From Paenibacillus sp. Soil766 (GTDB taxonomy: Bacteria > Bacillota > Bacilli > Paenibacillales > NBRC-103111): DNA of 64,000 bases. The notes beneath the pieces were generated by a model, which did not search any database, was not told where the DNA came from, and was given only the letters and a program-made list of their open reading frames with translations. Each line of letters begins with the position of its first letter. The first letter of the stretch is position 1. The stretch is from contig NZ_LMSJ01000003.1 in the NCBI RefSeq assembly GCF_001428105.1, positions 85,462 through 149,461 of the forward strand. Direction: 5' to 3'. A program made the translations under genes and the position numbers. Positions 23,899 through 32,666 of the stretch are shown here, piece by piece.

Positions 23899-25248
23899 TC
23901 AATTCTTGTTCAATTCAAGCCCCGTAGTACGTTTCTGTTCCTTCCAAAAAGCATCCCACTTGCTTAACGTTTCCTCAATTGTCGCATTCCCTGACAGCAT
24001 CACCTGGCCTGTTTCCATCGCTACCTTGTCCCAGCTGCTGTTGCCCGGATATTGGAACGGCGGTTTGAAGAGCAGGTAGGTATCTGGCTTGAGCGTCATA
24101 TCGAGCAAGGTTTTATAGGGACCTGTTTGGAAAAATACATCCTTGACGGCAGAAGTATGAATCGGAATCAGGCCGTATTTTTTGGATAATTCCGTGTTTT
24201 GCTTGGCACCTGAAAGAAAAGCGATCAGCTTCCATGCTTCAGCTTTATGTTTGGAATAAGAGGCAATCCCCCAGCCAGCCCCACCTACACTTACAAGCGC
24301 ATTCCCTTTGGGCCCTGTTGGTAGTGGCGCTGTCGCCCAAGTTCCTGGATGCATCTTATCCTGGATCGTTTGAATGACATCTGGATCCTGCAGCAATATT
24401 CCTGTCACACCTGAGGTGAACGCCTCCACCTGCTCTTGGAATCCCCAGTACAGAGAATCGGGTGGTGATGCATCCTTATACAGGTTCAAATATAATTCCA
24501 TCGCTTTCACCGCTTCAGGTGAAGTGTAAATCGTTGACCCGTCATTCAGAAATTGACCATCATCCAGATTTACGCGATCACCATTATAAGCCCGAATCAA
24601 CGTATCCGAGGTAGCAATAAAACCTTTAGCTCCACGAAAGGAAAAGCCATACCGATTCTTGGCAGGGTCTGTTAGTTTTTTACTCGTTTCATAAATCTCT
24701 TCCCAAGAAGAAGGTGGTTTAAGACCTGCAGCCTCCAACCAATCCTTTCTGTAAAACATTTGGCGTTGATACAAACCGTTAGCGATAAAGTAATTCTTAC
24801 GGCCGATGACGGAGATCGATTTGGCAGCATTGGACAGCGTATTGATTTCGTCCCAAGAAGACATATACGTGTTTAATGGATCAATATAGCCCTGACTCGC
24901 CAGATCTGCGACATTAATATCTCTGACTTCCATCACGTCGAGCTCTTGTTTCACATTCAGCATCGTCTTTATCGTAATATCCGCCTGCGTAAAAGGAGGT
25001 GATATCAATTCGACATGGATATTGGGGTTCTGGCTTTCGAATTGTGCTAGCAAACTTTTCAAAATCACCGTGCGATTCGAATTCGTCAAGCTCTCAATCA
25101 TACGCAGCGTTACTTTCGTTTCGCCCGATGGCGATGAAGTTGGCAAGGGATGCTCCTCACCGGAACACCCCATTACGAAGCTCGCAAGCACAATCCAATT
25201 CAGAACGATCAACCAATTCTTCCTTTCTCGTGGTTTACTACTCATCAT
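23899..25248 (-). CDS. Sugar-type ABC solute-binding lipoprotein
   Basis: From the ATG after GGGGGGAG the product has 449 residues; a frame extension overlapping the upstream gene is not supported. The signal peptide has a lipobox ending in VMGC. The mature protein carries family 1 features: VTLRMIESLTNSNRTVILKSLLAQFESQNPNIHVEL, QRQMFYRKDWLEAAGLKPPSSWEEIYETSKKLTDP, GITGILL-like and WATAPLPTGPKGNALVSVGGAGWGIASYSKHKAEAWKLI. It binds an unknown carbohydrate. No permease genes accompany it: its only partner is the GGDEF-EAL gene 25 bases upstream. It may therefore act as an orphan binding protein or feed a permease elsewhere. Confidence 0.87.
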   Translation of the reverse strand: MMSSKPRERKNWLIVLNWIVLASFVMGCSGEEHPLPTSSPSGETKVTLRMIESLTNSNRTVILKSLLAQFESQNPNIHVELISPPFTQADITIKTMLNVKQELDVMEVRDINVADLASQGYIDPLNTYMSSWDEINTLSNAAKSISVIGRKNYFIANGLYQRQMFYRKDWLEAAGLKPPSSWEEIYETSKKLTDPAKNRYGFSFRGAKGFIATSDTLIRAYNGDRVNLDDGQFLNDGSTIYTSPEAVKAMELYLNLYKDASPPDSLYWGFQEQVEAFTSGVTGILLQDPDVIQTIQDKMHPGTWATAPLPTGPKGNALVSVGGAGWGIASYSKHKAEAWKLIAFLSGAKQNTELSKKYGLIPIHTSAVKDVFFQTGPYKTLLDMTLKPDTYLLFKPPFQYPGNSSWDKVAMETGQVMLSGNATIEETLSKWDAFWKEQKRTTGLELNKN

Positions 25249-25273
25249 GGTCTCCCCCCTCGTGCTCAAATGG

Positions 25274-27652
25274 TTAGCCATCTTGTAAAAGTTCCCCAGT
25301 TGTATCGTACACCCTTCTCTTTGCCAGCAATTCCGCACATTCGCTTGTCGGAATGGGACGGCTGTAGATGTAACCCTGAATCTCATCGCAATTGCAGGCT
25401 TGCAATAAAGCCACTTGTTCCATTGACTCAACGCCTTCGGCCGTCACTCGCAGTTTCAAACTGTGTGCCATGATAATAATGGCTCCGACGATGGCACGCT
25501 CTTTCTCATTGCTTACAATGTCATCCAGAAACGATTTATCAATTTTTAACCGTTGTATCGGGAAGTTTTTCAAATAATTTAAGGAAGAATAACCTGTACC
25601 GAAATCATCTATTGAAATTTTCACCCCTAAGGCATACAAGCCTTGCAAGGTTAAAATAACTTTTTCCACATCCTGCATCGCAATGGATTCTGTAATTTCC
25701 AATTCCAAGTACTGCGGCTCCAAGCCTGTTTCCTCCAGGATCTGTGCAACGTTTTGAATGATCTCCGAATTCTGAAACTGGTGAATCGATAAATTGACAG
25801 CTACATGCACCTTGGGAAGCCCTGCATCCTGCCATGCTTTGTTCTGCTTACATGCTGTGTATAAAATCCATTTGCCGATAGGTACGATCAACCTTGAGTA
25901 CTCAGCAATTGGAATAAACTCAGATGGCGGAATGAAACCATGCTTCGGATGCTTCCATCTGACTAGCGTTTCAATACCGATGATACATCCCGAGTCCAGT
26001 TCAATTTGAGGCTGATAGTAGAGAAACAATTCATCACGCTCTATCGCATGGCGTAAATCTCTTTCTAAAGAAAGCTTTTCATATGTATCTTTTTCCATCG
26101 TGGAGTTATAAAACTTATGATTATTTCTACCGCTTTCCTTCGCACTGTACATTGCAGTATCCGCATGCTTGGTTAGACTCTGGATATCATTCCCATCCCG
26201 CGGGTACATGCTAACACCTATACTAACAGAGACATAAAGCTCGTTCTCTTCATAAAACACGGGCTTCTGAATCTGATTGGTGATCTCTTGAATGATGGTC
26301 AATATCGCATCTTGATCCCCTGAGTTCGGTATCAGCACTAGAAATTCGTCCCCGCCAAATCGAGCGATGGTACATGATTTATCCAATATATCTTCTAATC
26401 GGCGCGCCGTTTCGATGAGCAATTTGTCGCCAGCTTCATGGCCAAATGTATCATTAATTATTTTGAACCTGTCCAAATCCAGAAATAGAACGGTAAATTC
26501 CAGCTTATGTTGTCGCGCTAACTGAATTTCCTTCTCTATCACCTCCATAAACAACTTCCGGTTTGCTATGTCCGTCAAGTGATCATGGTAAGCCATATAT
26601 CGGATTTTCTTCGCATTCCTCCGTCTCTGCAAGTAGTAATTAAACAAGTAGGTAATGATCGCAATTCCAACCATACTAATCAACATACTATTGCCAATGG
26701 TGTTGGCATCTTTGAACAATTCTGAGCCTGGGATCACCGCTTGTACGGTCCAATCACTGGCCGCTAATTTCTCCGCGACAACCAGTTGCATCTCGTCATT
26801 TACCTTGACCGTTTTACTATCGGAAGGATGTCCCGCATGAATGGGATTCGCTGCGAGCACGTTAGGAATTCGATAGAAGTCTCCTTCGATTTCTGAATTC
26901 GTCCTAGTTAACAATTGATTATCCGGATTCAGAACGACCATTTCTCCACTTGGTATCTCACCTATGGAACGCTTCAACACCTCAGAGCTGATCTCAATAA
27001 GAAGCACATATTTCATACCTGAACTCAATTTAATAAGCCGATTAATGGCGAACGAGGGTTGTCCTAAATCGGAGTAGCCATATCTTTTCGTAGGGAGCCA
27101 TCCAATTTCGCCATTTGCAATAACCGCCCTCTGGAACCACTCTTCCTTACTATACTCGATTAATTCCGCATGAAGCGTATCCGTTGTAATTTCTTTCAGC
27201 TTCGGATCCACTGGGATCACGTGAATATTCGTAATATCACTTTTGCTAAAGAAACGAATGGCGAAACTCTCTACTATTTTATTCCTAGCCACGAATTTAT
27301 CGTTCTGACTAGATAACGCGCTCCCGTATACGTGGAGTTGATTCAACATTTCATCATCGGTCAAAATACTAAAGGTTAAATCCTCGTAATTCCGAAAAAT
27401 AATATTTAACGTGTCTCTGGATTGCACAACCGTTTGCTTGGTAGCTGAAGTCACCTTGTCTATGACAATTTGCTGCGAATGTGAGTACGAAAAAAAACTG
27501 AATCCAACCAAGAGAATGGCTGTACCTCCAACTGCCCAGACTAACAGCTTCAGACCCACCGACTGTACGCCCGGGGCCTTGCGAAACAAGTTAACATTAT
27601 GCCTCCATTGCCTAGCTAGCCTGGAAAATAGTTGTATCAAAAGGAAAGTCAA
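25274..27652 (-). CDS. Membrane GGDEF-EAL protein with Cache-type sensor domain
   Basis: The 792-residue protein starts at a TTG (27652); no ATG lies near and a TTG four codons in fits the AGGAG site better. A span at about residues 32-52 and one near 315-335 enclose a dCache-like extracellular sensor. The diguanylate cyclase domain has an intact active site (ARFGGDEF, about residue 428), but the inhibitory I-site RxxD is replaced by DKSC. The phosphodiesterase domain starts YYQPQIELDSGCIIGIETLVRW, where EAL reads ETL, and keeps LEITESIA, IDDFGTGYSS and AEGVES, so catalysis is possible. It makes or degrades cyclic di-GMP in response to an external ligand. Its co-transcribed solute-binding protein may be that link (inference). 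Confidence 0.9.
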   Translation of the reverse strand: MTFLLIQLFSRLARQWRHNVNLFRKAPGVQSVGLKLLVWAVGGTAILLVGFSFFSYSHSQQIVIDKVTSATKQTVVQSRDTLNIIFRNYEDLTFSILTDDEMLNQLHVYGSALSSQNDKFVARNKIVESFAIRFFSKSDITNIHVIPVDPKLKEITTDTLHAELIEYSKEEWFQRAVIANGEIGWLPTKRYGYSDLGQPSFAINRLIKLSSGMKYVLLIEISSEVLKRSIGEIPSGEMVVLNPDNQLLTRTNSEIEGDFYRIPNVLAANPIHAGHPSDSKTVKVNDEMQLVVAEKLAASDWTVQAVIPGSELFKDANTIGNSMLISMVGIAIITYLFNYYLQRRRNAKKIRYMAYHDHLTDIANRKLFMEVIEKEIQLARQHKLEFTVLFLDLDRFKIINDTFGHEAGDKLLIETARRLEDILDKSCTIARFGGDEFLVLIPNSGDQDAILTIIQEITNQIQKPVFYEENELYVSVSIGVSMYPRDGNDIQSLTKHADTAMYSAKESGRNNHKFYNSTMEKDTYEKLSLERDLRHAIERDELFLYYQPQIELDSGCIIGIETLVRWKHPKHGFIPPSEFIPIAEYSRLIVPIGKWILYTACKQNKAWQDAGLPKVHVAVNLSIHQFQNSEIIQNVAQILEETGLEPQYLELEITESIAMQDVEKVILTLQGLYALGVKISIDDFGTGYSSLNYLKNFPIQRLKIDKSFLDDIVSNEKERAIVGAIIIMAHSLKLRVTAEGVESMEQVALLQACNCDEIQGYIYSRPIPTSECAELLAKRRVYDTTGELLQDG

Positions 27653-27786
27653 CTCCTGTCTACTCTACGGTTACTGAACTAAAACCTATCATACCTCATA
27701 AATGTTTAATATCTATATAGAAAATCATTAATAATGTATTAGCATTACAGTGATTCTGTTATTTATACATTTGTTGGAAATGCAAC

Positions 27787-27814
27787 AAGGACTACCCTCG
27801 TTGGGGCAGCCCTT
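27787..27814 (-). terminator. Probable terminator hairpin of the TerD-VWA gene
   Basis: On the minus strand AAGGGCTGCCC-CAACGA-GGGTAGTCCTT forms an 11-pair stem with G-U pairs. The T tract after it is short. Confidence 0.6.
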
Positions 27815-27843
27815 GAGATTGTATTTGGTAGCGTCCAGTTCCT

Positions 27844-29103
27844 TTAACTCCGAATAACCCTTTTATCCTTCGCTGCCTTAAGCCATAACGGAAATTCATT
27901 CAGCAGTTGATTATATAAATCTTCATCCGATATCTTAGCAATATCCTTGATGTGAATGAAATTAGCATTGTCTACAATTCTGCCTTCCATCGTATCCAAC
28001 TTCTTCAACACTTCAAAATCGGAATCTCCGATTCCGACGAATTGCCAAAAAAGTGGTTTGAGTGAGGATTCCACGATTACTTTTTTAATTGATTTTACAA
28101 CTCCGCCATCGTTTATAAAAATAACAAACGCTGGAAGCGGTGAATCCTCTTCGACTGTATATTTACGAATAACATCATTCATGACAGGAGGTTCGTTATT
28201 ACGACCAAACTTATGGATATCTTTATTATTCAAAATATTTTTCACCACATATTGGTCAAAATCTCGCTCCGTTGCCCCTGACAATCGACTAAATTCGTTA
28301 TCATACACCCAAATATCCAGCGTCGCATTATCATCAAATTTACATGCTACCGCCAGTATCCGTTCAACAACCTCCTGAACTGTCCCGTTCTTATACAAGA
28401 GTTGCATAGATCCTGAGATGTCGAGCACTAAACCAACTCTTGCAGCAACATTGTTCATTTTCTTCTTTTCTAATGTGATTTGAACAATCTTCTTCCGCAG
28501 ATCAATTGATGAGAGGACAGGTTGCTTAATCGGCTCTGCAGTTTCCTGCACGACCTCTTCCTCCTCGATCACTAAGCCAAAGTTCGTACATAACGCCGCT
28601 AATCCGCCAAAAAAACCGCTGCCAATCGCAGTAAACTTCCACTCACCATTGTGCCTATATAACTCCCCAACGACTATTGCTGTTTCTTTCGACAAGTCCG
28701 ATCCATATTCATAACGAAATAGTTCTTCATTACGATCAGCATCCATGAGTCTTACATACCGATTGGAGACATCTTTCATGCTGTATCCATTTTTTTCACC
28801 TTCGTGAATAGTTAGTGAGAAAGCAATCTTAGCTGTACTTTCTGGGATCTTCGACAAACATAAGGAGATGACTTCTTTGTCTTGCCCACTAGCTTGACCA
28901 TGCGTCACTGCCCCGTTTAACGCAGTTGGATTCCCGTAAAAGATAAAGTCTTCATCTTTCTCACACCGATTATTTGCTGATAATACAAAGCAGGAACAAT
29001 CTATACTCAATTTTGAGTCTGCAGACCATCCAAATTGCAATTTTAAGTTTAATAACCCTTTTCCCTTGGTTACATCTATCTTTTGTCCTTTTGACAGAAG
29101 CAT
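27844..29103 (-). CDS. TerD domain + VWA domain protein (TerF-like), orphan
   Basis: In 419 residues there are two domains. Residues 1 to about 180 are a TerD-type calcium-binding stress domain (MLLSKGQKIDVTKGKGLLNLKLQFGWSA, RYVRLMDADRNEELFRYEYGSDLSKETAIVVGELYRHNGEWKF, then AIGSGFFGGLAALCTNFG). Residues about 205-400 form a von Willebrand A domain with complete MIDAS DISGS. In ter operons such proteins act in tellurite, phage and envelope stress responses together with TerC and other TerD members. Here none of those are nearby, so the gene stands alone. The start has AAGGAG eight bases upstream. Confidence 0.88.
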   Translation of the reverse strand: MLLSKGQKIDVTKGKGLLNLKLQFGWSADSKLSIDCSCFVLSANNRCEKDEDFIFYGNPTALNGAVTHGQASGQDKEVISLCLSKIPESTAKIAFSLTIHEGEKNGYSMKDVSNRYVRLMDADRNEELFRYEYGSDLSKETAIVVGELYRHNGEWKFTAIGSGFFGGLAALCTNFGLVIEEEEVVQETAEPIKQPVLSSIDLRKKIVQITLEKKKMNNVAARVGLVLDISGSMQLLYKNGTVQEVVERILAVACKFDDNATLDIWVYDNEFSRLSGATERDFDQYVVKNILNNKDIHKFGRNNEPPVMNDVIRKYTVEEDSPLPAFVIFINDGGVVKSIKKVIVESSLKPLFWQFVGIGDSDFEVLKKLDTMEGRIVDNANFIHIKDIAKISDEDLYNQLLNEFPLWLKAAKDKRVIRS

Positions 29104-29419
29104 GCTTTTATCTCCTTAGTACTGAAGAGTATCGTATATCTTTTCAACAGTACCATACTATCTTAAACTCTCAAAAACAAATCGTTAGACGGATTAACTG
29201 GAGGACCTCCAACTCTGCCAGCATTAATCCAATGACTAAAGCGCAGGACATCCCCACTACGGTAGACAATCCATGTAATAGCAGCGTGTTACGGCGTAGA
29301 GGCGCAATGAATAATACGCGCGACGGAGTGCAATATCGGTCTTGAGAACGATCATAAATAACTGAGTATGCAATACACTGTTTATAGGAAACACAATTCA
29401 AAGAACGGGGAGATAACGA
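29104..29419. other. Intergenic between divergent genes, no gene seen
   Basis: About 315 bases between the TerD-VWA gene and the exporter ATPase contain both promoters. I see no clear operator, hairpin or small gene; a GTAT-GCA-ATAC half-palindrome at about 29368 only weakly resembles the TetR operator at 32488. Confidence 0.4.
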
Positions 29420-30310
29420 ATGATGACGAATTCTATTGAAGTAAGCGGCTTGCGCAAAAGCTTTGGCCAACAAACCGTATTGGATGGCATTGATTTAAGG
29501 GTGGGGAAAGGCACGATATTTGCACTGCTTGGGCCCAACGGCGCTGGGAAAACGACACTGATTAACATTTTGTCCACCTTATCCGAGCCAGACGGCGGGA
29601 TTGCGCGAATCGAAGGGTATGACGTGATCGTTGACCGTAAAGTGGTCCGTGGCTTGATTACGCTCACAGGACAATTTGCAGCGGTGGATGAAGTGCTGAC
29701 GGGACACGAGAATATTATCATGATGTGCCGGCTTGCTGGTTTAACTGCAGACGAGTCCCGCCTACGAGCAGCGGAGCTGCTGAAGCAGTTCGAGCTGGAA
29801 GCCGCGGCTGGTAAGCGCGTGAAATCTTACTCCGGCGGTATGCGCCGCAGATTGGATCTGGCGGTCAGCCTTGTCGTTAGTCGTCCGGTCATCTTCCTCG
29901 ACGAACCGACGACGGGCTTAGATACGGTCAGCCGCCGCTCCCTGTGGGAGACGATTCTGCAGTTGAAGCAGCAAGGCATGACGATCCTGTTGACGACGCA
30001 ATATCTGGAAGAAGCGGATCAGCTTGCAGATGAAATTGCTGTGCTGAATCAAGGACGCATCGTTGCATCCGGCTCCGCGGAGTCCTTGAAAGCCCGCGTT
30101 GGCAGCGATGTCATTGAACTCCGGAATGCGTTGGACGAAGTCATTCTATCTATTCCGACGAGCGGCACTGTTCAGGATGTTAGCCAAACATTGAATGAGA
30201 TTGCGAGTTCGTGCCCGCCAGGAACACGCGTCTTCATTCGCAAGCCAAGCATGGACGACGTCTTTCTGGCGTTGACGACAACTAATCACAAGGAGGCTTC
30301 CCTCGTATGA
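29420..30310 (+). CDS. DrrA-type ABC exporter ATPase
   Basis: The 296-residue protein has Walker A GPNGAGKTT (about 38-46), LTGQFAAVDEVLTGHENI with the Q-loop, signature YSGGMRRRLDLAVSLV, Walker B VIFLDEPTTGLD and a switch region LLTTQYLEEADQLAD where Gln replaces the usual His, as in the daunorubicin-resistance DrrA branch. GGGGAG lies seven bases before the ATG. It overlaps the membrane subunit by four bases. The pair should export a hydrophobic drug or lipid. Confidence 0.92.
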   Translation: MMTNSIEVSGLRKSFGQQTVLDGIDLRVGKGTIFALLGPNGAGKTTLINILSTLSEPDGGIARIEGYDVIVDRKVVRGLITLTGQFAAVDEVLTGHENIIMMCRLAGLTADESRLRAAELLKQFELEAAAGKRVKSYSGGMRRRLDLAVSLVVSRPVIFLDEPTTGLDTVSRRSLWETILQLKQQGMTILLTTQYLEEADQLADEIAVLNQGRIVASGSAESLKARVGSDVIELRNALDEVILSIPTSGTVQDVSQTLNEIASSCPPGTRVFIRKPSMDDVFLALTTTNHKEASLV

Positions 30311-31152
30311 ATGATTTCCAATCGCTGAAGAACCTACAGCCGTTGAACAATACCCAACTTATGAATAAGAGCAATCTCCAAGCTATGCCAAAGCCTGCTT
30401 CTTTCGCAACAACCAACACCGTCTTCATCGGACGCAGCATTCGTCACAGCTTGCGAAACATCGAGTCGCTGATGATGGCTATTATGCTACCCATTATGCT
30501 AATGCTCCTATTTACCTATATATTCGGTGGTGCCCTTGATCCGAGCGGCAATTATGTGAACTATGTCGTGCCAGGCATCATCCTATTGTGCGCAGGCTTT
30601 GGCTCATCCAGCACGGCTGTTGATGTGGCAACCGACATGACCAATGGCATTATCAACCGTTTCCGGACGATGCCGATCAACAGCATCAGCGTTATTACCG
30701 GGCATGTCGCCGCAAGCCTTGCTCGAAACTTGCTTGCTACTTGTATGGTCATCGGCGTTGCCTTGCTTGTCGGTTTTCGTCCTAACGCTTCATTCATCGA
30801 ATGGCTTGGCGCCATTGGCGTCATCATCTTATTCATTCTGACATTTACCTGGCTGTTCGCCGCGATTGGCCTCGTCACCGGCAGCCCTTCCGCTGCTAGC
30901 GGCTACGGCTTTGCCCTGCTGTTCCTCCCTTATCTGTCCAGCGCATTCGTCCCAACGAATACCATGCCATCTTGGATGCAAGGGTTCGCTAACCATCAGC
31001 CAATTACACCCGTTATCGAGACGATTCGCGGACTGCTAACCGGCACGCCGGTATTGAACAACGGCTGGTGGGCCATCGGTTGGTGCGCCGCACTGCTGAT
31101 CATTGCCATCGGCTGGTGTATCCTCGCATTCCGTAGAAATGGCGGGCAGTAA
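30307..31152 (+). CDS. DrrB-type ABC-2 exporter membrane subunit
   Basis: The 281-residue protein has a cytoplasmic N-terminus of about 50 residues (including an Asn/Gln/Leu-rich start) and six spans. The sequences IEPLMM-like IESLMMAIMLPIMLMLLFTYIFGGALDPSGNYVNYVVPGI, GIINRFRTMPI and VFVP-like LSSAFVPTNTMPSWMQGFANHQPITPVIETIRGLL are those of DrrB/ABC-2 permeases. It pairs with the ATPase before it. Confidence 0.92.
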   Translation: MNDFQSLKNLQPLNNTQLMNKSNLQAMPKPASFATTNTVFIGRSIRHSLRNIESLMMAIMLPIMLMLLFTYIFGGALDPSGNYVNYVVPGIILLCAGFGSSSTAVDVATDMTNGIINRFRTMPINSISVITGHVAASLARNLLATCMVIGVALLVGFRPNASFIEWLGAIGVIILFILTFTWLFAAIGLVTGSPSAASGYGFALLFLPYLSSAFVPTNTMPSWMQGFANHQPITPVIETIRGLLTGTPVLNNGWWAIGWCAALLIIAIGWCILAFRRNGGQ

Positions 31153-31680
31153 AACCAACTCCTGCCCTTGCTGCACAGATTCATCCCCTGGAAAATTGGT
31201 TAGCATGGCGGTGCTGTAGTGCTGTGCGAGTGCGGGCAAAAATGCTAAAGTACACTTATTATTTTCGGGGAAAACGCCTCAAACTAGACAAATTAGTGCG
31301 AAAGTGCAACCTTTAGACCTTTTGAGAGGCCAATATGAGCTACACTGGACAAAATAGTTGCATTTTCGCACGCATTTTATATTGGGAGGTTTACTCGATT
31401 TGTATTTTTCAGAGCCATACGAGAGCATTTTAGCCCCCTCCGCCCCTGTCTGCACTGCATTCTGGCATAATAACGTTATACCATCATCCTTTACCCTGAA
31501 AAGATTCGAAATATGCCCAAATAACGTTATGGCATAGCGCTATTCATACGGATAACCAAATGACAAACAGCGCCTCGGCAATACCGGGACGCTGTTTGTT
31601 TTGTTCAAGGCACACATGAGCATAGGCATCGAGGAGGGGCTCGTCACCCCTTCGTCCCCATTGTTACTCCCCCCCCCCGC
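31153..31680. other. Intergenic with palindromes and dispersed repeats
   Basis: About 530 bases between converging genes hold no gene. GTGCGAAAGTGCAAC (31296-31310) is nearly the reverse complement (14 of 15) of 31357-31371. A 26-bp element at 31352-31377 recurs at 47433-47458. The palindrome ATAACGTTAT occurs twice, at 31470-31479 and 31521-31530. The region ends with a terminator and a run of C. Confidence 0.7.
31561..31603. terminator. Terminator between converging genes
   Basis: ACAAACAGCG and CGCTGTTTGT form a 10-pair stem, extended inward by five of six pairs, with TTTGTT on the plus side. It can serve the exporter genes and perhaps the converging TetR gene. Confidence 0.75.
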
Positions 31681-32451
31681 TCATTTCCCCTTCAAATACC
31701 CCTCAATCCCATCCAAAATCCGCTCAAGTCCGAAATCCAGATCGTTACCGATCGGATTCTCTACCTCATCTGTATAAGCTCCGGCCATCAAGATCGGATG
31801 CAGATTGGGGAAACGATCCGGTTTGACCAGCTGCTTCAGTGCGGCTCCGTAGGGCATGCCGCTGAACGCTTCCGGACTCGCGCCATCGCGGATGGCTTTG
31901 TCCATGTCCCTTACAATCAGACCGCATGCTCTAGAATAGCTGCTTAGAAGCAGTAGGAACGACATTTTCTCAAAATCATTCAACGGAAAATCCCTCATAA
32001 TTCGCAGCATCCAATCGATCACGAAGAGATTGTTTGGTGTGAGCGGAACGCTTTTTATCGGAATATCGCTATACCAAGGATGCTTCCGGAACACATCTAC
32101 ACAAACCCAGACGTACTCCCTCATTTCCTCGCGCCATGGCTTACCTGAAACCTCTGGTGGAATTGGAATGTTACACACCGCATCCTGCATCAGCACGAGC
32201 AAATCTTCCTTACTTGTAATGTAACGATATAGTGACATCGTCGTGTACCCCAAGGATTGGGCTACCCTGCTCATCGACACAGCCGCAAGTCCATCGCTGT
32301 CAGCAATGGCAATCGCTGCGTCAACGATTTTTTTGATGCTAAGCTCACCCTTCGGGCCTCTGCGGGACGGCTTAACGATTCCCCAGCTTAGAGCTACACC
32401 TGAGGGTAAGCTCTTTATAATTTCATCATCGATCTCGTCGCCGATCTCCAT
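31681..32451 (-). CDS. TetR-family regulator
   Basis: The ATG ten bases after GGAGG gives 256 residues. After a 35-residue leader comes the DNA-binding domain: ELSIKKIVDAAIAIADSDGLAAVSMSRVAQSLGYTTMSLYRYITSKEDLLVLM, with recognition helix TTMSLYRYI. The remainder matches the TetR_C_1 type ligand domain (PWREEMREYVWVCVDVFRKHPWYSDI). Such regulators usually repress drug exporters and themselves. A perfect palindromic operator lies 37 bases upstream. Candidate targets are the DrrAB-type exporter that converges on it and the divergent phytase-like gene. Confidence 0.9.
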   Translation of the reverse strand: MEIGDEIDDEIIKSLPSGVALSWGIVKPSRRGPKGELSIKKIVDAAIAIADSDGLAAVSMSRVAQSLGYTTMSLYRYITSKEDLLVLMQDAVCNIPIPPEVSGKPWREEMREYVWVCVDVFRKHPWYSDIPIKSVPLTPNNLFVIDWMLRIMRDFPLNDFEKMSFLLLLSSYSRACGLIVRDMDKAIRDGASPEAFSGMPYGAALKQLVKPDRFPNLHPILMAGAYTDEVENPIGNDLDFGLERILDGIEGYLKGK

Positions 32452-32487
32452 GTTGTTCAATCCTCCATTATCCTTGCATTCCTAAAA

Positions 32488-32504
32488 TGTATACACCGTA
32501 TACA
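32488..32504. promoter_or_regulatory. Palindromic operator TGTATAC-N3-GTATACA
   Basis: The two seven-base arms are perfect inverted copies. It lies between the divergent TetR and phytase-like genes, in the position of an autoregulatory TetR operator. Confidence 0.75.
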
Positions 32505-32563
32505 GTATATCACAATTGCTTCTGGATAGATTAGTGGAGACAACCTAAGATGTCGATCTGAAA

Positions 32564-32617
32564 TTTACAATTTCGTAATATTAAATTTACATGTCCCTTA
32601 CACTACTTTGGTATAAG
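32564..32617 (+). promoter_or_regulatory. PhoP (Pho box) promoter of the phytase-like gene
   Basis: Four hexamers related to the Bacillus PhoP repeat TTWACA stand at exact 11-base steps: TTTACA 32564, GTAATA 32575, TTTACA 32586, CTTACA 32597. A -10 box TATAAG follows at 32612-32617. This is the classic layout of a phosphate-starvation promoter. Confidence 0.65.
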
Positions 32618-32666
32618 TAAGAAGTAAAGAAAAATGTGGACAATAGCGAGGGGAGAATTACTACAA

